Below are positions 57,188 to 64,000 of a stretch of 64,000 bases of DNA, in pieces (positions within the stretch are counted from its first letter, which is position 1; each line of letters opens with the position of its first letter). The DNA comes from Methanobrevibacter_A acididurans (GTDB taxonomy: Archaea > Methanobacteriota > Methanobacteria > Methanobacteriales > Methanobacteriaceae): assembly GCF_046197875.1 (NCBI RefSeq), contig NZ_CP166991.1:62001-126000 (forward strand), read 5' to 3'. The position numbers and the translations under genes were made by a program. The notes under the pieces were generated by a model. It was not told the origin of the DNA, did not search any database, and saw only the letters and a program-made list of their open reading frames with translations.

Positions 57188-57478
57188 TTATTTTCTTCTT
57201 CTTTCAAATTCATCAAATACTTCATTTAAGTTTACTCCTTTATATGCTAGGAGTAATAAATTATGGAATATTAAATCAACAGATTCATAAACAAGGTTTT
57301 CATCATTTTTTGCAGCTAAAATAACTTCTGCTGCTTCTTCACCTACTTTTTCACAAATCTTATCAACAGCTTTTTTATCACTATCTTTCATAATATTAGA
57401 TGTGTAAGAATCAATAGGATTGTCTCTTCTATCTTCTAGTACTTTGTATACTTCATTGATGATTGTTTCATCTGCCAT
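57188..57478 (-). CDS. hisE: Phosphoribosyl-ATP pyrophosphohydrolase
   Basis: The 96-residue protein has the MazG-like HisE pattern: EVYKVLEDRRDNPIDSYTS, KICEKVGEEAAEVILAAKND with the metal-binding Glu pair, and YESVDLIFHNLLLLAYKGV. It performs the second step of histidine synthesis. The longest frame begins at a TTG inside TTGGAGGAT. The ATG at 57478, 7 bases after that site, is the right start. No other his gene is in the window. Confidence 0.94.
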   Translation of the reverse strand: MADETIINEVYKVLEDRRDNPIDSYTSNIMKDSDKKAVDKICEKVGEEAAEVILAAKNDENLVYESVDLIFHNLLLLAYKGVNLNEVFDEFERRRK

Positions 57479-57501
57479 TATTAAATCCTCCAAATTTTTA
57501 T

Positions 57502-58311
57502 TTAATCTCTTTTTGTTTTTATTGTTTCAGTTAATGCAATTAATGGGTGTTGAGCGTCATCGATTATGTTTATATCATCAAATTTATAAATTCCTTGTGA
57601 ATCTGCTGTTTTTTCCATTCCTAATCTTAAATCTTGACCTAAGTCAATAACGTATGAATCTATTTTATCGTATCCTAATTTTATAGATGCCACTGCTCTA
57701 TGGTGTCCATCTACAAGAATCCATCGATTACCAGTTTTTACAACAATTGCAGGTTCTGCTAGTCCTCTTTCTAATTCATATATTCTTCCTTGTAATTCAT
57801 CAGCATAGATTCTATCTTGGGTTGGTCTTAACTCATTAACTGGAACTTCTTTTCTTTTGAGTTTTGTTTTTATTCCATATAATTGTTCTAATGTTTCTTT
57901 AAAGTATTCTACCTTAGTAGGTGTGGAACGTTCTATATGTGATCTTACCATATCTGTATTGGTTATGATTCCTTTAACTTGTTTTTCATTGTTAACAACA
58001 GGTAATCTGGAAATACCATGTCTAAACATTACTCTTGAAGCATCATTAATAGACATATCATCTAATGCAACTACAACTTCATTAGACATTACTCCTTTAA
58101 CTAATTCGGCCCAATCTTTAAGAAGTAAGTCATAAGCAGTAACTATACCTTGTATTACTCCATTATCATCAACAACTGGGAATCCATCGTGTCCAGTTTT
58201 TTTCATTATTTTAATTACATCAGCACTTGGAGTGTTAGGAGTTACAGTAATTACATTTTTAGTCATATAATCTTTTACTGTTGATTTTATTTTAGTTTCA
58301 GTACTTGTCAT
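57502..58311 (-). CDS. CBS-pair protein with C-terminal ParB-like domain
   Basis: The 269-residue protein has two CBS domains: residues about 12-65 with VKDYMTKNVITVTPNTP and GFPVVDDNGVIQGIV, and about 75-130 with SRLPVVNNEKQVKGIITNTD. A ParB/sulfiredoxin-like domain follows near 165-250, with RPTQDRIYADEL and the signature WILVDGHHRAVASIKLGY. CBS pairs sense adenine nucleotides or SAM. In ParB proteins the second domain binds CTP or has nuclease folds. The combination suggests a nucleotide-controlled switch, but the target is unknown. AGGAGG precedes the ATG. It is 32 bases downstream of gatB. Confidence 0.85.
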   Translation of the reverse strand: MTSTETKIKSTVKDYMTKNVITVTPNTPSADVIKIMKKTGHDGFPVVDDNGVIQGIVTAYDLLLKDWAELVKGVMSNEVVVALDDMSINDASRVMFRHGISRLPVVNNEKQVKGIITNTDMVRSHIERSTPTKVEYFKETLEQLYGIKTKLKRKEVPVNELRPTQDRIYADELQGRIYELERGLAEPAIVVKTGNRWILVDGHHRAVASIKLGYDKIDSYVIDLGQDLRLGMEKTADSQGIYKFDDINIIDDAQHPLIALTETIKTKRD

Positions 58312-58342
58312 AAAATTTTATCCTCCTATAAATTCTATTTTC

Positions 58343-59725
58343 TTATTTTAATAAGTCATTTAAAATTTTAACAGTTTCCCCAGGATCTGCTTTACCTCGA
58401 GTTAATCTCATTACTTGACCCATTAAGAAATTAATTGAATTTTTCTGACCATTATTATAATCTTCAACTGCTTTTGGATTTTCATCAATTGCTTGTTTAG
58501 CAGCTTTAACTATTCCGTCTTCTTCAACCACACCTATTAATCCTAATTCTTCAGCTAAAACTTTTGGAGTTTTTTCTTCATTTGGCATTTTTTCAATAAT
58601 TCTTTGCCCTGCTTTAGTTGTGATTTTTTTATTTTCAAGTAAGTTAAATAGTTCGATTAAGTCTTGGGATGTGATTTCACTTTCAACTAAATCAATTTTA
58701 TTATAAGTTAATACTCTTTTAAGTTCATCTTTCATCCATAATGCAGCAAATTCTGGACTTATTTCTTTTACAACATTTTCATAAGTATCTGCTAAATCTA
58801 TTTCAGAAGTTAATACTTTTGCAGATTCTTTATCAATACCATATTGTTTTTCGAATCTTTTTGCCTTGTTGTATGGTGTTTCAGGCATTATTTCAATTAT
58901 ATCGTTTATTTGTTTGTCAGATATTTGCATTGGAGGTAAATCTGGGTCAGGAATAAATCTGTAATCATCTGCATTTTCTTTGTCTCTCATTGATACTGTA
59001 ATCATTTGAGTTTCTAAGTATGCTCTGGTTTCTTGTTTTATTTCTATTCCTCTTTTTGTAAGGTTTTTTTGTCTTACAACTTCAAATTTAAGTGCTTTGA
59101 AAGCTCCTTTGATGGAGTTGATGTTTTTCATTTCTACTCTGTTTCCTCCGTTTATGGAAACATTTACATCAGCTCTCATAGTACCTTCTCCACGTGCTCC
59201 TTTACTGTATTGTAGTACTCGTATTAATTCTTTTAAGAAGTTTCTTGCTTCTTCTGGAGATTTGATATCAGGTTCTGTTACAATTTCTATTAATGGAATT
59301 CCTGATCTGTTGAAGTCAACTGTTCCTCTGTCAGGTTTATATTGTCCTGGATCTTCTTCCATATGTATTTCTCTGATTCTAATACCATTTAATTCTCCTT
59401 CATATCCTATTGGGATACTTGTTCTTTGGTATCCACTGGATAAATCAGGGTAATCGTAATGTTTTCTCATAAAATAAGCTTGGTTTTGTTCTATTTTACA
59501 GTTAAGCATTAAAGATATCATTAAAGCATTTTTTATAGCTTTTTCATTTGTTGGGTAAGGTTTTGCTCCTGGTTGGTTTAAACATATTGGGCAAATATTT
59601 GTATTAGCTGGAGCTTCTTTATAATTAGTTTTACATTCACAAAAAAGTTTTGATTCAGTTTCTAATTGTACGTGAATTTCTAATCCACACATCATGTCTA
59701 CATCAGATATAGTAATTCCTCCCAT
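58343..59725 (-). CDS. gatB: Asp-tRNA(Asn)/Glu-tRNA(Gln) amidotransferase subunit GatB
   Basis: The protein of up to 460 residues has CGLEIHVQLETESKLFC near the start, the zinc-binding CxC and CPICLNQPG, RKHYDYPDLSSGYQ, and the C-terminal YqeY-like helical domain ending NFLMGQVMRLTRGKADP. GatB activates the misacylated Asp or Glu before amide transfer by GatA, which is not in this window. The start is uncertain. The first ATG (59725) has no ribosome site upstream, yet GGGAGGA lies just after it. GatB proteins usually begin near the MM of MMCGLEIHVQL (59695/59692). Confidence 0.95.
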   Translation of the reverse strand: MGGITISDVDMMCGLEIHVQLETESKLFCECKTNYKEAPANTNICPICLNQPGAKPYPTNEKAIKNALMISLMLNCKIEQNQAYFMRKHYDYPDLSSGYQRTSIPIGYEGELNGIRIREIHMEEDPGQYKPDRGTVDFNRSGIPLIEIVTEPDIKSPEEARNFLKELIRVLQYSKGARGEGTMRADVNVSINGGNRVEMKNINSIKGAFKALKFEVVRQKNLTKRGIEIKQETRAYLETQMITVSMRDKENADDYRFIPDPDLPPMQISDKQINDIIEIMPETPYNKAKRFEKQYGIDKESAKVLTSEIDLADTYENVVKEISPEFAALWMKDELKRVLTYNKIDLVESEITSQDLIELFNLLENKKITTKAGQRIIEKMPNEEKTPKVLAEELGLIGVVEEDGIVKAAKQAIDENPKAVEDYNNGQKNSINFLMGQVMRLTRGKADPGETVKILNDLLK

Positions 59726-59905
59726 TGAATAATTTTTTTTAATATTAATGGAAATTTTTTTTATAAAAAATAGTAGTAAAAAATATTTTTATATTGATTC
59801 TTTTTTTTACTCTATAATATATATTGGTTAAGATTCTGTTTGAAATTATTAATAAATATTTTCTATATTATAATGTTTTTTTATTAATAGAAAAATAGAA
59901 TTATT

Positions 59906-60907
59906 CTATTTGTACTTGTTTTTTAATGAATCTTTAATGTATCTTTTTATGTAAGGATTGAAATCTTTATTGTATTGACTTTTTTCAGATCCTAATTTAT
60001 CTTTATTTGTAAAAGTTCCTTTTAATTTTCTTCCAGTCCATTGTACTTCTTCTTCTACTCTTTTACCATATTTTGTTCCGAACATTTTAAATAATGGGAA
60101 TTTAGTTATTCCATTTGCTCCACTTAATATTAATATTCCAATATTTGCTAAGTTATCTACCCAAGTTCCACATATTATTTCTATTTTTGGGAAGTTTAAT
60201 CTAATTGTTGAAACTACTTTAGCATAATATAAGGATGCTGGTTGTGAACTGTTAACATATACTGTTTCGGGGTGGGGATTTAGTGAATAAAATATAACTC
60301 TATCTATGTCATGTTCTTTCAGGTATTGAATTAAATAGTTAATGTCTTCAAATGTTTCCCCTAATCCTAAAATTATAGTTATGGCTTTTTTAAATCCTAA
60401 ATCTCCAGCTTTATCTAACATATTACTTATATCGTTTAATGGTTTGCTTGGACATATTTCTTTTTGGAGTATGGGGTTTGCAGTTTCTACTGCTCCAGTT
60501 ATTCCTTTAACTTCTTTTCCGTATTCTTCTAATTGGTCTGTTATTCCAGTGTTTAACCATACTCCTTCTCCAGTTATGTTGTATATATTTGAAGCTATTG
60601 ATTTAATTTCGGATGTTGTAAATGATTTGTATCCTCCTGATAAAAATTCAATATTCCATCCTAATCGTTTACACATTTCTGCTTCTGCTAAAATATTATT
60701 AACTCTTCTTCGAGCTTTTTTAGGATCACTTATTTTATTTTTTTGGGTGCTCATATAACAGAATTTACAATCTCCTTTATCACACCACCATGATAGGAAT
60801 ATTGCTCTTTCTAAGCTAATTGTGTTTGAAAAATTTTTTAGTGTTAGTTTATTAGCTTTATTTATTTTTTCTAGTATTTCTGTGCTGTTTATTGTATTTT
60901 GTTCCAT
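59906..60907 (-). CDS. Radical SAM protein with atypical CX4CX2C cluster motif
   Basis: The 333-residue protein resembles BioB/HmdB-type radical SAM enzymes: a TIM-barrel with AIFLSWWCDKGDCKFCYMST near the start, FLSGGYKSFT (the GGE-like strand), TGAVETANPIL, and ITIILGLGETFEDI. Its cluster cysteines are residues 42, 47 and 50, a CX4CX2C spacing, confirmed in the DNA, instead of the usual CX3CX2C. HmdB, which helps build the Fe-hydrogenase cofactor, has CX5CX2C, so this is not a clear HmdB. The product is unknown. Gene neighbours (gatB, tRNAs) do not help. Confidence 0.8.
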   Translation of the reverse strand: MEQNTINSTEILEKINKANKLTLKNFSNTISLERAIFLSWWCDKGDCKFCYMSTQKNKISDPKKARRRVNNILAEAEMCKRLGWNIEFLSGGYKSFTTSEIKSIASNIYNITGEGVWLNTGITDQLEEYGKEVKGITGAVETANPILQKEICPSKPLNDISNMLDKAGDLGFKKAITIILGLGETFEDINYLIQYLKEHDIDRVIFYSLNPHPETVYVNSSQPASLYYAKVVSTIRLNFPKIEIICGTWVDNLANIGILILSGANGITKFPLFKMFGTKYGKRVEEEVQWTGRKLKGTFTNKDKLGSEKSQYNKDFNPYIKRYIKDSLKNKYK

Positions 60908-61077
60908 TTTATCCTTTGTTTATTTTTTTATTTTGAATTTTTTCTGTTTGTTTTTATTATGGGTTTTGTCTTTTAAATATCTAATTTTTCCATAAAGTTT
61001 ATATATTATTAAAACATAGTTGTAGTATTGATATTTATTTGGTCATAGTATTTTTTTTGTTTTAAAATAGTTAAAAC

Positions 61078-61091
61078 AAAACCTTTATATA
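61078..61091 (+). promoter_or_regulatory. BRE/TATA promoter ahead of the tRNA cluster
   Basis: AAAACC followed by TTTATATA (61084-61091) lies 100 bases before tRNA-Asn. A start about 25 bases downstream would give a leader of 75 bases to a precursor carrying several tRNAs. Confidence 0.6.
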
Positions 61092-61190
61092 CAATAATTG
61101 TCCAAGTTAAATTGTATGTTCAAAATCTAATTTTTTTTATTTTGAGCAGAAAATTTTTATTGCATTCTGATTAAAGCATGGGTGTCTTAT

Positions 61191-61263
<73 letters not shown>

Positions 61264-61269
61264 CTTTTT

Positions 61270-61344
<75 letters not shown>

Positions 61345-61368
61345 ACCTAATCAAATGCATTTATATCT

Positions 61369-61443
61369 GCTTCGGTAGTGTAGTCCGGCCAATCATTTTG
61401 CCCTTTCGAGGCGAAGACTCGGGTTCGAATCCCGGCCGAAGCA
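61369..61443 (+). tRNA. tRNA-Glu (anticodon TTC)
   Basis: A 75-base cloverleaf with acceptor GCTTCGG/CCGAAGC, discriminator A, anticodon loop CTTTCGA and T-loop TTCGAAT. In methanogens Glu-tRNA also feeds tetrapyrrole synthesis. CCA is not encoded. Confidence 0.96.
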
Positions 61444-61491
61444 TTTAATTTAATATGATTTTATCAAGGGGAATGCCCTCTCCTTTCCGAA

Positions 61492-61574
61492 GCGGGGGTG
61501 CCCGAGCGGCCAAAGGGGACAGGCTTAGGACCTGTTGACGCAGGTCTACCAGGGTTCGAATCCCTGCTCCCGCA
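61492..61574 (+). tRNA. tRNA-Leu (anticodon TAG)
   Basis: An 83-base class II tRNA with acceptor GCGGGGG/CTCCCGC (one mismatched or wobble pair), a long variable arm (TTGACGCAGGTCTACC region), anticodon loop CTTAGGA and discriminator A. Reads CUN codons starting with CUA. Confidence 0.95.
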
Positions 61575-61634
61575 TTAATCTATTAATTTTACTTATAATC
61601 AATTACTTTTACATATTTTATAATATGTTCAAAT

Positions 61635-61711
<77 letters not shown>

Positions 61712-61897
61712 TTTTATAACTAATTTTACTAATTTTTCTATTCTTGTTTATTTAATCCAATTTTTAATTCAATAATATTTATTCTTATTATTAATTTTCA
61801 AATGCTTGGAAAAGTTCTTTTAATAGTCAAAATAAATTTATATATATTATTTTTAAATATTTATTAAATAATTTCAGATTATAGGATGTTGATTTTA

Positions 61898-62305
61898 ATG
61901 GTTAAAAAAGGTTCTGCAGAAGAAAGAGACTTAGTTCATAGATTATGGAGTTTAGATTTTGCTGCAATGAGAGCACCAGCATCTGGAGGTGCTACAAAAA
62001 AGCCATTACCTGATGTTTTGGCAGGTAATTCAAAAATATATTTAGCTATTGAAGTTAAAACAACAACTAAAGATAAAATTTACATAGACTCTCCTCAAAT
62101 AGATGCATTATGTGAATTTTCTAAAATTTTTGGAGCAACTCCATATATTGGAGTTAAATTTAAATATACTAAATGGTTATTTTTAGATCCAAAAACAACT
62201 GAAAGAACTAAAAGCAATAATTATAAAATAGAAAAAGATTTTGCTTTAGAAAAAGGTTTAGAACTTGATGAAATCACAGGTAAAGATAAGCAAATTAAAT
62301 TTTAA
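61898..62305 (+). CDS. hjc: Holliday junction resolvase Hjc
   Basis: The 135-residue protein has the archaeal Hjc pattern: KKGSAEERDLVHRLWSLDFAAMRAPASGG (quoted in part) with the first catalytic Glu, LPDVLAGN with the Asp, and LAIEVKTTTKDK with the ExK pair. It cuts four-way junctions as a dimer. The longest frame starts at 61886. I prefer the ATG at 61898, after AGGATG. It lies between tRNA-His and tRNA-Trp. Confidence 0.95.
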   Translation: MVKKGSAEERDLVHRLWSLDFAAMRAPASGGATKKPLPDVLAGNSKIYLAIEVKTTTKDKIYIDSPQIDALCEFSKIFGATPYIGVKFKYTKWLFLDPKTTERTKSNNYKIEKDFALEKGLELDEITGKDKQIKF

Positions 62306-62354
62306 ACTTTTCATAAATTAAGTTTAAACATAAAGTTTAAATAATATTAATAAC

Positions 62355-62367
62355 TAATTTTTATATA
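62355..62367 (+). promoter_or_regulatory. TATA promoter of tRNA-Trp
   Basis: TTTATATA at 62360-62367 is 35 bases ahead of the mature 5' end, so transcription would start about 10 bases before the tRNA. This tRNA has its own promoter, separate from the 61-kb cluster. Confidence 0.6.
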
Positions 62368-62401
62368 CTGTAAGAATATTATTTCTTATGAATTTATATT
62401 T

Positions 62402-62551
<150 letters not shown>

Positions 62552-62636
62552 CTTTTATATAACTATAATTATATGCTTTTTTTAGAATTTTTAATTAAAT
62601 AAATTTAAAAATACTACTTTTAGGAGACTATTTTTA

Positions 62637-63248
62637 ATGGAAAAAATTGGAAACATAATTTGTATTCATGGAAAGGATTTAGATTCTAATATTTATATTG
62701 TAGATGATATTATATTTGATACTGGAACTGGAGAAAATAAAGATTATTTGTTTTCCCAATTAAAAGAAGCAGGTGTTAATCCAGAAAATATTAAATTAAT
62801 AGTTAACACTCATTGTCACTTTGATCATGTTGGAGGAAATAATTTTTTCCCTAATGCTAAAGTAGCAATACATCAAGATGATGCAGATTCACTAGAAAAT
62901 TATAATAAAGAATTAACAGTTTGTAATCTTTTTGGTAGAACTATAACTAGACATGATGTAGATATAAGATTAAAAGAAGGAGATCATGTTGGAGATTTTG
63001 AAGTAATTCATACACCTGGTCATAGTCATGGTGGAATATGTTTATGGGATGGTGAAAATCTTATTTGTGGAGATACAGTCTTTGCAAATGGTGGTTATGG
63101 AAGACCTGATATTGGTGGAAATATTGATGAATTAAGAAAATCATTAAGAAAATTAAATAAATTAAATGTTAAATATTTATTCCCAGGTCATGGTCCATGG
63201 GTTAATAATGGTAAAAAACATATAGAATTATCTAATCAAGGAATTTGA
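62637..63248 (+). CDS. Metallo-beta-lactamase-fold hydrolase (glyoxalase II-like)
   Basis: The 203-residue protein has the metal-binding motif NTHCHFDHVGG (HxHxDH), then VIHTPGHSHGG, LICGDTVFANGGYGRPDIGG and FPGHGPWV. This set, and the compact length, match small MBL hydrolases of the glyoxalase II-like group. The natural substrate is unknown and may be a thioester. AGGAG precedes the ATG. Confidence 0.9.
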   Translation: MEKIGNIICIHGKDLDSNIYIVDDIIFDTGTGENKDYLFSQLKEAGVNPENIKLIVNTHCHFDHVGGNNFFPNAKVAIHQDDADSLENYNKELTVCNLFGRTITRHDVDIRLKEGDHVGDFEVIHTPGHSHGGICLWDGENLICGDTVFANGGYGRPDIGGNIDELRKSLRKLNKLNVKYLFPGHGPWVNNGKKHIELSNQGI

Positions 63249-63275
63249 TTAGTTTTCATATATTATTTACTATTT

Positions 63276-63950
63276 TTATAAACTTAAAGCACTCTTTTTA
63301 TTATCCATGAATTTTTTTTCAGCTTTTTTGAAGCAACCTCTTTTAACTAATATAGAAATTTTTTCTCCTCTAGCTAAAACTCTTCCAGGTTGAGGTATTT
63401 CTAATCCATCTTTAGTATAAATAGCAATTATTATACAATCTTTAGTCGGGGAAACTTCTTCTACTTTTTTACCCACTACTTTATCATTTAAAATGTTCAT
63501 ATCTAAGATTTCTGCACTACCTTCTCCAAATGATACTAAATCTGCTACATTAGGTCTAGTGATTAGTTTTTCTACAAATCCTGCAGCTGTTCTTTCTGGA
63601 CTTATTACTTCATCTATTCCTACTTTTTTAAATGCTTCTTCGTGGTCTGGGTTACTTACACGTGCTATAATCTTCTTTTCATCATATTCTTTTGCTAATA
63701 TACAAGATAATAAGTTAGCTTCATCGTTTCCTGTGGTTGCAACAAATATATCTGCTTCATCTATGTTTGCTTCTTCTAATGTTTTTGTATCAGTACCGCT
63801 TCCACAAATTATCATTGCATCTAGTTCCATTGCAGCATTGTTACATAATTTTTCATTATTTTCAATAATTGTTATATCATAACCATCATTGATTAAAAGA
63901 TTTGCAAGTGAGAGTCCTACACGCCCTCCACCTAAAATTATCACATACAT
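63276..63950 (-). CDS. trkA: TrkA-type NAD-binding regulator of K+ transport
   Basis: The 224-residue protein begins with the Rossmann motif VIILGGGRVGLSLANLLINDG and has ICGSGTDTKTLEEANIDEADIFVATTG and IIARVSNPDHEEAFKKVG. These form the RCK_N domain of TrkA. Residues about 145-215 are an RCK_C domain (EILDMNILNDKVVGKKVEEV, IIAIYTKDGLEIPQPGRVLARGE, quoted in part). It gates a Trk/Ktr-type potassium channel, whose gene is probably next but outside the window. GGATG precedes the ATG. Confidence 0.93.
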   Translation of the reverse strand: MYVIILGGGRVGLSLANLLINDGYDITIIENNEKLCNNAAMELDAMIICGSGTDTKTLEEANIDEADIFVATTGNDEANLLSCILAKEYDEKKIIARVSNPDHEEAFKKVGIDEVISPERTAAGFVEKLITRPNVADLVSFGEGSAEILDMNILNDKVVGKKVEEVSPTKDCIIIAIYTKDGLEIPQPGRVLARGEKISILVKRGCFKKAEKKFMDNKKSALSL

Positions 63951-64000
63951 ATTTTGTCATCCCATTTAATTTTTTTTAGAATAAGTTTTAATTAATTTAT

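Noticed and set aside
59906..60907. Assignment of the radical SAM protein as HmdB
   Set aside because: The cysteine spacing is CX4CX2C, not CX5CX2C, and no hmd genes are in the window.

Overview
The window is a strongly AT-rich stretch of a methanogenic archaeon. Diagnostic genes are the F420-reducing hydrogenase operon frhADGB, archaeal RNase P RNA, a Kae1-Bud32 fusion, the Hef helicase/nuclease, Hjc, endonuclease Q, the aconitase-X-type phosphomevalonate dehydratase, archaeal leuS and GatB, and two Mur-ligase-like proteins of the kind used for pseudomurein. Large Asn/Ser/Thr-rich surface proteins and very low GC point to the order Methanobacteriales, most likely a Methanosphaera or Methanobrevibacter relative. 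This placement is inference from gene content, not from a database match.

Layout. 1-8.9 kb: partial Mrr-like nuclease, surE, a 48-residue protein, an LSm-like protein, a CobT-like phosphoribosyltransferase, kae1-bud32, an XTP pyrophosphatase, rps15 overlapping a DHH/RecJ-like nuclease gene, aconitase X, and a zinc-ribbon protein. 9-20.6 kb: two overlapping Mur ligases, hef, trmI, leuS, nadE, and an ArsA/Get3 ATPase. 20.7-30.5 kb: cbiE, an HxlR regulator divergent from a flavin oxidase-like gene across a repeat-rich operator, two membrane or phosphatase proteins, endoQ, a metal P-type ATPase with its ArsR/CadC-type repressor, tRNA-Arg, and a Ser/Gly-rich exported protein. 31-37.4 kb: frhADGB, map, two small membrane coiled-coil proteins, initiator tRNA-Met and rnpB.

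37.5-48.1 kb is the most unusual part. A 1653-residue secreted, membrane-anchored CobN/Mg-chelatase-like protein is followed by a beta-helix adhesin, a DUF2162-like membrane protein, a MotA/TolQ/ExbB proton-channel protein and a DUF2149 (ExbD-like) protein. All are on the same strand. Read together they suggest an energised surface system for a metal or tetrapyrrole in a single-membrane archaeon.

48.3-64 kb: the grpE-dnaK-dnaJ heat-shock set, divergent from a winged-helix regulator with three copies of an operator-like palindrome. Then hypF, larB, a GNAT acetyltransferase, hisE, a CBS-ParB protein, gatB and a radical SAM protein with an atypical cysteine spacing. A tRNA cluster (Asn, CAU, Glu, Leu, His), hjc, a tRNA-Trp whose intron is itself a box C/D guide RNA, an MBL-fold hydrolase and a TrkA-type protein complete the window.

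Many starts in this genome are TTG or GTG placed 6-8 bases after a GGTGA or GGAGG site. Where the longest open frame began inside the Shine-Dalgarno site I moved the start downstream and say so.
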